DNA from: a candidate division WOR-3 bacterium
Lineage (GTDB): Bacteria; SDB-A
NCBI GenBank assembly: GCA_016926475.1
Contig: JAFGON010000046.1
Coordinates: forward strand, 1 to 36,483
Direction: 5' to 3'
DNA: 36,483 bases
Shown: positions 15,802 through 23,614 of the stretch, one piece after another
Layout of the letters: every line of letters starts with the position of its first letter
Position numbering within the stretch: position 1 is the stretch's first letter
The notes under the pieces: model-generated
The model's database searches: none
Seen by the model: the letters and a program-made list of their open reading frames with translations, nothing else
What the model was told of the DNA's origin: nothing
Program-made: the position numbers and the translations under genes

Positions 15802-16239
15802 ATGCTCGGAAAAAATTCAAGGGGCGATAGCAAAATTGAAACAGTGATTGGACAGACTTCATTCCTCGAAGGCACAGTGTCGTCTGAGAATTCGCTTAGA
15901 ATCGACGGCAAGATAGAGGGAAAAATCAACGGAAATCAAGATATAATAATAGGAGAATCAGGATACGTGAAGGGAACCATTAAAGGCGAAAATCTGATAA
16001 TAGCGGGGATTCTCGAAGGAACAGCCGATATAAACGGAACTCTTTCGATAAAAAAAAGCGCGACCATACTCGGAGATATTGTTGTAGGGGCGATCGATAT
16101 AGAAGAAGGCGGAAAATTTCTCGGGAGCTGTAAGATGAAAAATGAACCGAAACTTCTTGAAAGCTCAAGAATTTTCGAGGAGAAAAAAAAACGAGAACCG
16201 ACCGAAGATTCGGATTCAGGCCAGAAAAACACGGATTGA
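15802..16239 (+). CDS. bactofilin cytoskeletal protein
   Basis: A 145-residue protein whose central part (about 15-110) is the bactofilin domain: ETVIGQTSFLEGTVSSENSL, then LRIDGKIEGKI and repeating G-x-I/V units of a right-handed beta-helix. The tail is charged and probably disordered. Bactofilins polymerise without nucleotide into membrane-associated filaments and position wall enzymes. The start is ATG with GGGAGAGGG just upstream. It follows the M23 peptidase gene with a 10-base gap, consistent with the filament scaffolding that enzyme. Its stop overlaps a TTG that could start the next gene. Confidence 0.93.
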   Translation: MLGKNSRGDSKIETVIGQTSFLEGTVSSENSLRIDGKIEGKINGNQDIIIGESGYVKGTIKGENLIIAGILEGTADINGTLSIKKSATILGDIVVGAIDIEEGGKFLGSCKMKNEPKLLESSRIFEEKKKREPTEDSDSGQKNTD

Positions 16240-16754
16240 TTTGTTTTTTGTGCCTGGCTTTTGCCTGTTCCCTGAACAAACAGGAGTGTAAAAATATGAT
16301 CCTGACAAGCGACGCTTTCGGTTACGGCGAGGAGATCCCCGCTAAATACACCTGCGACGGTGAAAATATATCGCCTGAACTGTCATGGGATTCCTTCCCT
16401 TCACAAACCAAATCTTTCGCTTTAACCTGCGACGACCCGGACGCTCCATCAGGAGGCTGGGTGCACTGGGTCGTGTACAACATTCCAGCAGATATAAATT
16501 CCCTTCAAGAAAGAATGCCTTCTGACAGCATACTCCAAAACGGCATAAATCAGGGGCTGACGGATTTCAGAACGACAGGCTACGGTGGACCGTGTCCGCC
16601 AAGCGGAAAGCACCGTTACTTCTTTAAAATATACGCTCTCGATGAAAACCTTGTACTGGAACCCGGTATGGAGATGGATGATCTGATGAAAGCGATATCC
16701 CCTCATATAATAGCCTCAGGGGAGCTGATGGGAGTCTATTCCAGAAAAAGGTAG
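16236..16754 (+). CDS. YbhB/YbcL (PEBP, Raf-kinase-inhibitor-like) protein, possibly a lipoprotein
   Basis: The domain from about residue 21 is a bacterial PEBP: IPAKYTCDGENISPELSW, CDDPDAPSGGWVHWVVYNIP with the ligand-pocket DPDAP and GGWVHW signatures, then GPCPPSGKHRYFFKIYALD. These small proteins bind phosphate-containing ligands; their role in bacteria is poorly known. Two starts are possible. TTG 16236 overlaps the bactofilin stop (ATTGA) and adds a short hydrophobic stretch ending LAFAC, like a lipoprotein signal but without positive charges. ATG 16296 has a good AGGAG 9 bases upstream and gives a cytoplasmic 152-residue protein. I give the longer form; either is credible. It is the last gene of the M23-bactofilin operon. 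Confidence 0.85.
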   Translation: MICFLCLAFACSLNKQECKNMILTSDAFGYGEEIPAKYTCDGENISPELSWDSFPSQTKSFALTCDDPDAPSGGWVHWVVYNIPADINSLQERMPSDSILQNGINQGLTDFRTTGYGGPCPPSGKHRYFFKIYALDENLVLEPGMEMDDLMKAISPHIIASGELMGVYSRKR

Positions 16755-16758
16755 CTTT

Positions 16759-17787
16759 TTAAACGCTGAAAAAGAATTCGACGACATCACCGTCGCGCAT
16801 AATGTATTCTTTGCCTTCCGACCTCACAAGATTTTGACTTTTTGCTTTTTGTATGTTTCCGGTTTTTTTGAGATCTTCAAAGTGTACTACTTGAGCCCTT
16901 ATAAAACCCCTTTCCAGGTCAGAATGAATTTTTCCAGCAGCTTGAGGCGCTTTGGATCCGCTTTTTGTCAACCATGCTCTGCTCTCTTTGGGGCCTGTAG
17001 TTAAAAAAGTGACAAGGTCGATTCCTTCAAGAAGTTTTTTAGCAAGTTCGATTTTACCGCCAGGTTTTATTCCGAAGTCCCTACGGAAATCATCGGCTTC
17101 ATCTTGTTTCATTTGGCATATTTCAAGTTCAAAATTCGAGCATATTGACACCGTCGGTATGCCTTTTTCAGTAATTTTCTTTGTAGAGTCTTCAGTCTTG
17201 TAAAGCCTCTCGTCAGAGTTCAACACCGCGAAAGCTTTCAAATGCGATACCAAGCCAATCCTTTCAGCCCATTCGAAATACTGCGGTTCGAGTTCATTTC
17301 TAAGAGGGGCATTATTCTCGAGGATAGGCAGAATTTTATCTGCCAGGATTTTTTTTTCGAGGTCTTCTATGTTAGTCCTCTTGAATTTGTTGTCGTTAAG
17401 CCTTAAAAGACGACCCTCAACCGTATGTAAATCCGAAAGGATAATAAAGGTTTCCAGAAGATCCAATTCCGACACAGGATCAGGTTCGCCAAGAAATCCC
17501 GATTGCGAAAAATTCCTGAGGCAATATAAAATTGCGTCTTTGCCTTTTGAGGAGGGAACGACTTGTTTTTCAAAAAAATCCTCATCTTCGACTCCGGATT
17601 TCGGAGCCGGAGTGTCCGCAATGCCGACCTTGGCGTAGACCTTTTTTTTGGACGAGCTCATTTGGACAAGCCAGTCAACCCTTTCGTCGGCAAGTTCGAT
17701 GACTCCCTTGGGGTTTTTTGATCCGGTCAAAAAATGAATAAGTGTTGATTTGCCGGAGCCTTTTCTACCTATTATTTGAATTTCCAA
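16759..17787 (-). CDS. divergent YchF/Obg-like P-loop NTPase with TGS domain
   Basis: A 342-residue protein close to YchF length (about 363). The C-terminal TGS part (about 258-342) is clearly YchF-like: FLTTGPKESRAWLTKSG, KAPQAAGKIHSDLERGFIRA, then GKEYIMRDGDVVEFFF. The N-terminal P-loop is G7-RKGSGKST instead of the usual LPNVGKST, and the G3 motif is ADTPAP rather than DxAGL. N190-SDE193 matches the NxxE element that makes YchF prefer ATP. YchF binds ribosomes and ATP and influences translation and oxidative stress. The start is TTG with GAGGGA upstream and lies 23 bases inside the preceding gene. It is the last gene of the long minus-strand operon, an unusual place for a translation factor. 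Confidence 0.82.
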   Translation of the reverse strand: MEIQIIGRKGSGKSTLIHFLTGSKNPKGVIELADERVDWLVQMSSSKKKVYAKVGIADTPAPKSGVEDEDFFEKQVVPSSKGKDAILYCLRNFSQSGFLGEPDPVSELDLLETFIILSDLHTVEGRLLRLNDNKFKRTNIEDLEKKILADKILPILENNAPLRNELEPQYFEWAERIGLVSHLKAFAVLNSDERLYKTEDSTKKITEKGIPTVSICSNFELEICQMKQDEADDFRRDFGIKPGGKIELAKKLLEGIDLVTFLTTGPKESRAWLTKSGSKAPQAAGKIHSDLERGFIRAQVVHFEDLKKTGNIQKAKSQNLVRSEGKEYIMRDGDVVEFFFSV

Positions 17788-18673
17788 GAATATCCCTCAA
17801 TTTATTTAAAATTTCTTCATCAGGGTTGTAAGACTCGGTGAAGAGGTTTATTTCGCTGAATTTCCACCCTGTAATACTGCCGTCTTCGTTTAATTCGAGG
17901 TCAATCAAACCGACCGAAGATAAACCAGTGTGAATTCTAAAATTTAGTGTGTGGTTCAGCGAACTCTCCCAGGTGCCTGCAAAACCGTCAAAACCGCCTA
18001 TTATTATGTCGATGCCGGCAATTGAATTTGCCGTCAGAGTGTCGTGCCTGAAACTCGAATGACTCAGAGCTATAACAATATCGCAATTCTCTTGGTTCAA
18101 AGAATCAAGCGCTATCGACAAGGCGTCGTTTTCTTTCAGAACTCGGTTTTCATTTAAAATCTCATGAGGCAAAAACCATTCGGCGTGGCTTGAAATGTAA
18201 CCCGTGACTCCTATTTTGACCCCGTTGATTTGGAAAATTCTAAACGGTTCAAAAATCCAATTGCCTGCAGAATCGACAAGAGAAGACGAGATGAATTCAC
18301 AATCCATTTCTTTTGAAATGCCCTCTAAGAACCGGACGCCTTTGAAAAGGTCGTCTATTCCGACAGACATGGCGTCGTATTCCATATCGCGTGCAACATA
18401 GATGCCGGCTTCAATTCTTCTTGTGGATCCTGCGGGAGAAAGCCCCCAAAAATTACCTGCGTCTAGTAACAAGTCTGGTTTTTCAACTTCGAGAAAAGTG
18501 CGAAGCGAAGCTGCGCTTCCCAGGGGAGGAGGAAAAGTAGGGCTTATCCATGTCGCTGTTGATGGCGTGTAATTTCCTTGAACGTCTGAGGTGAAACATA
18601 TTCTGATGTTTCGTGCAGAGACGGATTCAAGAGCCAAGAACAGGAGTAAAGAAGTCAGTTTAAGGGTTTTCAT
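17765..18673 (-). CDS. secreted 5'-nucleotidase-like metallophosphoesterase with degenerate metal site
   Basis: A 302-residue protein with a signal peptide (about 1-20). The order of segments follows the UshA/5'-nucleotidase metallophosphoesterase fold: FTSDVQGNY near 30, LLLDAGNFW at 69-75, a VGIDDL element at 104-109, IVIALSHSS, and DIIIGGFDG. Most metal ligands differ from the standard: D-x-H is D30-V-Q32, GD is G73-N74, the GNH(E/D) element is GIDD, and the GHxH element is GGFD. It may therefore use fewer metals or have lost catalysis and act as a binding protein. It overlaps the nuclease gene upstream by 14 bases and the YchF-like gene downstream by 23. Only the fold is confidently assigned. 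Confidence 0.68.
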   Translation of the reverse strand: MKTLKLTSLLLFLALESVSARNIRICFTSDVQGNYTPSTATWISPTFPPPLGSAASLRTFLEVEKPDLLLDAGNFWGLSPAGSTRRIEAGIYVARDMEYDAMSVGIDDLFKGVRFLEGISKEMDCEFISSSLVDSAGNWIFEPFRIFQINGVKIGVTGYISSHAEWFLPHEILNENRVLKENDALSIALDSLNQENCDIVIALSHSSFRHDTLTANSIAGIDIIIGGFDGFAGTWESSLNHTLNFRIHTGLSSVGLIDLELNEDGSITGWKFSEINLFTESYNPDEEILNKLRDILGNSNNR

Positions 18674-19250
18674 CTAACTCTTCCTCTTCTTCTTCTTCAG
18701 CGTCGAGTATAAGCTCTACCGTGCTGTGTTCTCGAATTTTATCGTAATATTCCCTAACTTCCCTGTATAACTCGGCGGATTTAATCATCACGGATATCTC
18801 GTTGTTTCTCGCGAGGGCGTAATAAGACCAGTTTGTTGAGCCTATGACGAGAATGTCTTCGTCAATGAGCACCATTTTGTTGTGGCTAGTCACGTCAGGC
18901 GGATCCCAGAGTACGCTTACGCCTCCTTCTCTCAGAAGATTCGCCAGCTGAAGATTCTGATAGGTGCTTCCGAGGTTCCAGGAAGAAGCGTCGAGAATCA
19001 CTTCCACTCTTACCCCCCTGCTTACGGCGTCAAAAAGATCCTGGTACAAAAGTTCATTGACACCTTCAGGATGGTCGGGATAAGTCCTGGCTTGATACAT
19101 GACGATCAAAATTTCATTTTCGGCTTTTTGGATGGCTTCGTGCAGAACCGGGTAATAATCTCTGTTTGCCATCATTACGACATCTTCAGCTTCATGAGCC
19201 GAAAGGGCCAGCGCCGAAAATGCTATCAGAAGGACCGCAAATATTCTCAT
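18660..19250 (-). CDS. secreted single-HKD phospholipase D family protein (Nuc-like endonuclease)
   Basis: At 196 residues with a signal peptide (about 1-18) and one HKD motif, H123-N-K125-x4-D130 followed by GSTNWS at 137-142, this matches the small Nuc/EndA subfamily of the PLD superfamily. Those proteins dimerise to build one active site and degrade DNA or RNA without metal ions; Salmonella Nuc is periplasmic and of similar size. FDAVSRGVRVEVILDASS and the LREGGVSVL segment are in the expected positions. A tail of consecutive glutamates is unusual for the family. ATG with GAGGAG upstream. It follows an outer-membrane protein gene with a 9-base gap, so the location fits the periplasm or surface. 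Confidence 0.85.
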   Translation of the reverse strand: MRIFAVLLIAFSALALSAHEAEDVVMMANRDYYPVLHEAIQKAENEILIVMYQARTYPDHPEGVNELLYQDLFDAVSRGVRVEVILDASSWNLGSTYQNLQLANLLREGGVSVLWDPPDVTSHNKMVLIDEDILVIGSTNWSYYALARNNEISVMIKSAELYREVREYYDKIREHSTVELILDAEEEEEEELDENP

Positions 19251-19259
19251 TTTTTCTCC

Positions 19260-20351
19260 TCAAATCAAATATGTGATGCCGCAGATAAGGCCGATAGTGC
19301 TTTCTCTGACCGTTTTTTCAGATTCGAAAGGCTTTGTATAGTCTCTCTGAGCGTATCGGAAAGACATTGAAAAAGTAGTTGGATAAAAGTCGTACGAAAA
19401 ACCGGTAGAGAAGAAAAATGAATTCGCTTGATCGAGGCTGAAATTTTCTTCATACCCTCCGCCGAGTGAAAACACGGTTTTGTTGTAGAACTTGTTTTCC
19501 AAACCGAAAAACAGCGCATTGACATCATCAAGAGAATCGTTGATCTGGCTGTAGAAGCTACGCGTGTAATCCAGATGGATTTTCGCGGGAATAAATCCTG
19601 GTACCTCTACGCATAATCCCAGTGTTGATTTTATCGGAGTGTTAGTGGTCTCGTCACTCGTCGATATCGCCAGTCCGAAAGAATAGCGGTCAAAAGAGGA
19701 CAGGACTCCTCCTTTGAAAACAAAAGCAGCATTCTCGGTTTTGTCCGTAGTTATCGTGTCAATTCTTCCGGCTTCAAAATAAATTATTTCGTATGTTTTG
19801 GTCCTGTTTAGCAGAAGATAATCGACTTCAACTCCGGCGGAAAAATTGTCTGAAAAATAACGGGCTGTCAGCCCGAATGCGTTTCCCTGGCCTGAAGATT
19901 TTTTAAATGTCTCGCTGACGACCTGGTAGAATGAATTCCTCTCGGTGTATTTGTACTCGTAATCATAATCCATGAATTGAGACGTGAGTAACCCGGCGCC
20001 GAATGTGCCGGTGTTGAAATACAAAATGGCCGAATAAGGAGTTAGATTCGATTTGCTGTTCTGCGATACCGTCAGCATGCCCATCCTGTTGTTGTAGCTG
20101 TCGAAAATCGTGACGACTTCAGATTCTGTCGTGTAATTCATTCCGACGTTCACGGCAAAATAATATTTTCCGGGCACGGAGCAAGCCGGATTTATCAGAA
20201 CATCCGTTGTGACTCCCGCTTGACCTCTTGCTGCGGTTTGGGTCATGCACTGATATATGGGTTTCCCGGTGTTCAGGTAATCTATGTATCCCCCGGAAAA
20301 GAGTACCGCCGGAAACAAAGCCAAGAATATGATGATAGGGCTTAATTTCAT
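19260..20351 (-). CDS. outer-membrane beta-barrel protein, unknown function
   Basis: A 363-residue protein with a signal peptide (about 1-19) and a series of alternating hydrophobic/polar strands, many ending in aromatic residues (for example SFFFSTGFSYDFYPTTFSMSF). The N-terminal part of the mature protein, ARGQAGVTTDVLINPACSVPG, resembles the lid/plug region of PorV/FadL-type barrels (…A..NPA…). ATG with AAGGAG 7 bases upstream. It lies 21 bases after the HhH-barrel gene and 9 bases before the nuclease gene, inside the operon. I do not recognise a named family beyond this barrel group. Confidence 0.7.
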   Translation of the reverse strand: MKLSPIIIFLALFPAVLFSGGYIDYLNTGKPIYQCMTQTAARGQAGVTTDVLINPACSVPGKYYFAVNVGMNYTTESEVVTIFDSYNNRMGMLTVSQNSKSNLTPYSAILYFNTGTFGAGLLTSQFMDYDYEYKYTERNSFYQVVSETFKKSSGQGNAFGLTARYFSDNFSAGVEVDYLLLNRTKTYEIIYFEAGRIDTITTDKTENAAFVFKGGVLSSFDRYSFGLAISTSDETTNTPIKSTLGLCVEVPGFIPAKIHLDYTRSFYSQINDSLDDVNALFFGLENKFYNKTVFSLGGGYEENFSLDQANSFFFSTGFSYDFYPTTFSMSFRYAQRDYTKPFESEKTVRESTIGLICGITYLI

Positions 20352-20372
20352 TTTTTTCTCCTTGGTTTATTT

Positions 20373-22757
20373 CTAAAACCTGTAGTCCATCAGAATGTAT
20401 AAATAAAAATTCGATGAAACATCATCAAAACCGGCTCCGTTGTATAGCTGCCCGTCTGCAAAGTGGAGCTCTTCCGAGCCGTAATAGGGGCTGTATGAAA
20501 GATCATGCCTGACTTTGAACCGCAGGAAAATATTGTCGTTCAGCCTCTGCCGCGCCGCAAAATAAGTTTTGATGCCGTGACCATAGAGAAAATCTATCCC
20601 CATGTCTTCGAATTCCCACATGCTCATCTCTTCGCCGTTCCAGATGTCCATACCTCCGAGAACAGAAAATCCATCGTAGAATTTATGCTCGTATCTTCCC
20701 GACAGATAATAACCGGATATAATTTCAGAATTTCCTTTTCCTTCACGCTGAGAAAGCATGACCTGGCTTCTCGCCAAAGAAAACGAGATGTAATCGCTGT
20801 TTTGGAGGAAAAATCTGAGTGTCAGTTCTGTCTCGTTGGTCACGGAAGAACTGTAGTATGAAGGTTTTTGCAGTTTTTTGTTCTGCCACTTCTGCCTCAG
20901 CCTAAAACTCATTGGATAGGAAAACCTGTATTCAACCGTAGCCTGTGATCTGAAATTGTCCAAACCTGTAGCAAGATTTTTCCAAATGTCGACATACGCT
21001 TTGGTGATTGTCAGGCTTCTCGTTATCTGATAGCGTGTCTCGATATAAAATCCCTGTTCAGCTTTCGGAACGGGGTCGTATTGTAGGTATGAATAAACCG
21101 GGTTTAAAAGCCTGTAGGGTTTTTCAAATTCGGTGTCCTCAAAACGCCTTTGCTCGGCAAATCCTCTTGAGAAAGGATTGTCGTAACCTATGTCGTAGTG
21201 CCTGAAGATGAAGTCCAAGTATATGAATTCTTTTTGAACTCTCGATGAAATCAAATAAGCTTTCTTGCCGTTTTTCTGACCTGCTAACTCGCCTGACATC
21301 TGAAAAATTCCCGAAAAAACTGTTCTTGCGGATACTGAATAAGCCTGTCTTTGTTGTCCGGTCGAAGAGAGAAGGAAGTTTCCGTCTTCCAAGTTGTCTC
21401 TGTCTCCCGGTATGTCAAGGAGAGAAGTGTCCGGCAGAAAATATTTGTCGTATTCCAAAGCATAAAAATACGCTTCAACACATGTTCCGGGCAAATACTT
21501 GTCGAGTCTGAAGGAGATTCCCGCCCCTGCAAGCTTTTCGGTCAAATTTTCGGAATACTTTTCGATCTCCCAGGGAAATGAAAACAGAGCGAGTGCGGTG
21601 TCATCGGATGACAAAATCGCGTCTCGCTTTGAATAACTGACAAAAAGCAGGGGATAGGCGATATCCATGAAGTTAAGTTCCGCCGCCGCTCCTCTGAATC
21701 CGTATTGGCTGTTTGGGGTCAGAGCCGGGTATAAACCCCTGATCCTCTGAGTTGTCCTCGCTCTGAATTCCGAGGAATTGTCCATGAAAAGGCCTTCTGA
21801 GAGTGTCAATCTATAATCGCCTGCTATAAATTTTTGAACGAATCCCCAGTGTTCGAACAACACGTATCCTTGAAAGGTATTTTTACCTGCTTCTTCCGTA
21901 TTGTATGCGGCGCCGGCTCTGAACCTGTCAGAATACCCTCCTTTCGCTGAAATTGAGGCGTTGAAATCTTCTTTTATCGACGAGATGCTCTGAAAGTCCG
22001 ATTCCAAGGACATTCTAAGTGAATCAATCATACCCGGGGTCCAGCCGCTCAAAGTCAAATCTTCGTATATTGAAGATTCGATATCTTCCAACGCGCCTAT
22101 TCTTTGCTCAAGTTCATTTTTGTAGTAATTTAAATCGCCTTCTTCATTCCGGAGGTTTTCCAATTCGCTTTTGTATCTGACAATACCCCAGTATCTGTCT
22201 TCTATTGAATCGTCGGGTTCGAAAACATAGTATCTGATGTTTCTGTAGCCGTAGGAAGACAGATTTTCAGTGTTTCTTAAATGGCTCAAGTACCTGTAAT
22301 CACCCCATTTCTGTCTGTGGCTGACAATGGCGGACGCGTCTATCAAAGAAACTCCGTAAAGAGAATTCAATTGCTGAACAGTCGCTTTGTTCAGGTCGAG
22401 AGGGAAAAGAAGCAAATTCTCCCAGTAGTCAATTGCCGAATTTCCGGGGTCGTCTTCAGAAGCGAGACGGTCCTTGAGCTGGTCTATTCTGAGGTTTCTC
22501 CAATCGGCAGGCGCGAGGGGTGTAATCGAAAATTCCTTTAAAATGTCTGAATAGCTTTGGGGGTCCATATCCTTGACGTATATCAGATCCGTAAACGTCC
22601 TGAAAGAGCCGTGTTCGATTCTGTATTCGATAATGTTTTCCGCAATCGAGCTGTCGAGCGGAAGAGAATATAGTTCCTGCAGTGAAACCGAATTCAAATC
22701 TTTGCGTTTGATTTCTTCGGTTCCGGATATCAGAAATAAAATTATTAGATATATCAC
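20373..22757 (-). CDS. outer-membrane barrel protein with two ComEA-like helix-hairpin-helix modules
   Basis: A 794-residue protein. After a short signal-like segment (about 1-12) come two helix-hairpin-helix modules of the ComEA type: DLNSVSLQELYSLP with an HGSFRTFTDLIYV follow-up (20-77), and DLNKATVQQLNSLYGV with WGDYRYLSHL (121-175). In ComEA such modules bind double-stranded DNA during uptake. A helical stretch (about 190-240) leads into a long region of beta strands ending in YLYILMDYRF, with the C-terminal Phe of outer-membrane barrels. The GTG start overlaps the previous stop (GTGA). A DNA-binding module fused to a barrel, beside a nuclease gene, suggests binding of DNA at the outer membrane; that is inference. 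Confidence 0.8.
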   Translation of the reverse strand: MIYLIILFLISGTEEIKRKDLNSVSLQELYSLPLDSSIAENIIEYRIEHGSFRTFTDLIYVKDMDPQSYSDILKEFSITPLAPADWRNLRIDQLKDRLASEDDPGNSAIDYWENLLLFPLDLNKATVQQLNSLYGVSLIDASAIVSHRQKWGDYRYLSHLRNTENLSSYGYRNIRYYVFEPDDSIEDRYWGIVRYKSELENLRNEEGDLNYYKNELEQRIGALEDIESSIYEDLTLSGWTPGMIDSLRMSLESDFQSISSIKEDFNASISAKGGYSDRFRAGAAYNTEEAGKNTFQGYVLFEHWGFVQKFIAGDYRLTLSEGLFMDNSSEFRARTTQRIRGLYPALTPNSQYGFRGAAAELNFMDIAYPLLFVSYSKRDAILSSDDTALALFSFPWEIEKYSENLTEKLAGAGISFRLDKYLPGTCVEAYFYALEYDKYFLPDTSLLDIPGDRDNLEDGNFLLSSTGQQRQAYSVSARTVFSGIFQMSGELAGQKNGKKAYLISSRVQKEFIYLDFIFRHYDIGYDNPFSRGFAEQRRFEDTEFEKPYRLLNPVYSYLQYDPVPKAEQGFYIETRYQITRSLTITKAYVDIWKNLATGLDNFRSQATVEYRFSYPMSFRLRQKWQNKKLQKPSYYSSSVTNETELTLRFFLQNSDYISFSLARSQVMLSQREGKGNSEIISGYYLSGRYEHKFYDGFSVLGGMDIWNGEEMSMWEFEDMGIDFLYGHGIKTYFAARQRLNDNIFLRFKVRHDLSYSPYYGSEELHFADGQLYNGAGFDDVSSNFYLYILMDYRF

Positions 22758-23611
22758 AATGTATAACCCATGGACATAATATGAGTGAAAGGAAGTATTG
22801 AATGCTGAACGATTGAATAATCGACCTCGAAATGAGCGTATTTAACCGTCAAACCCGCTGAAAATCTCACGGGTTCTGTCTGAATCCCCGCTCTTAGCAA
22901 GAGGTATTCTGAAACCCCGTATTCCTGGCCGAATGAAACTCTGAGGGGATATCCCATTTCCTGCCTGAAATCCAACGTGGTGTTGATGTTTTCTGCAGGG
23001 TGAAAAGCGACGCCAGCCCTAACCACGCGAGGGAGGTATTCTAGTGATTCTTTTCCGAGAGTCGGAGAATTCAAGTTTCTAACTGAGAACCCTATGTTCC
23101 ATATCCCGTATAGAGTGCCGATTAATCCAGCGTCCAATCCAAGAGCGTAGGCGGAGCCGAACCTTTCCTGTTTGAGGGAATAAGCGTTTACAGAAGCTCC
23201 AGCGTAAAGGTATTCATTCATTATGACAGCGTGTGTCAGAGACAAATACAATTCTCTGTGAAGTTGGGCGTCGGACGACACCAAAAAGCTGTCGGCATTT
23301 CTGAACTCACCTTTCAGAGAAAGCCATCTGGCGTTGAGGGCGGTCGCTCCGAGAGGGTTTTCGAAAACGATAGAAGCGCCCGCTGAATTGATGAGTCCAA
23401 AAGGTTTTTTATAAAAAACCTTCATTTGTGTAGCCCGAAAAAAAGCTATCCCGGCTGGATTATAGACAGCTTCGAGGGGATCTGCAGGACAAGCCGTGAC
23501 AGCTTCAGCCATGCCTTCGGCTCTGGGAGAAGTTTCGACGTCTTCAAAAACCGGCAGTATAAGAGACGGTATGAAGAGTCCAAAAAGGATTGAGTAAAAA
23601 CATTTTTTCAT
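22754..23611 (-). CDS. PorV/PorQ-family outer-membrane protein
   Basis: A 285-residue barrel protein with a signal peptide (about 1-20). The mature N-terminus SPRAEGMAEAVTA...DPLEAVYNPAGIAFF is the hallmark of the PorV/PorQ (UPF0164, FadL-like) group, whose usual form is GARAxGMGGA...D..A.xxNPAGLA. In type IX secretion PorV receives cargo bearing a C-terminal sorting domain and shuttles it to the surface. Here the gene lies 3 bases after one for a secreted protein with such a tail, which fits that job but does not prove a type IX system. ATG with GGAG 7 bases upstream; its stop overlaps the GTG of the following gene. Smaller than PorV of Porphyromonas (about 390 residues). Confidence 0.8.
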   Translation of the reverse strand: MKKCFYSILFGLFIPSLILPVFEDVETSPRAEGMAEAVTACPADPLEAVYNPAGIAFFRATQMKVFYKKPFGLINSAGASIVFENPLGATALNARWLSLKGEFRNADSFLVSSDAQLHRELYLSLTHAVIMNEYLYAGASVNAYSLKQERFGSAYALGLDAGLIGTLYGIWNIGFSVRNLNSPTLGKESLEYLPRVVRAGVAFHPAENINTTLDFRQEMGYPLRVSFGQEYGVSEYLLLRAGIQTEPVRFSAGLTVKYAHFEVDYSIVQHSILPFTHIMSMGYTL

Positions 23612-23614
23612 ATT

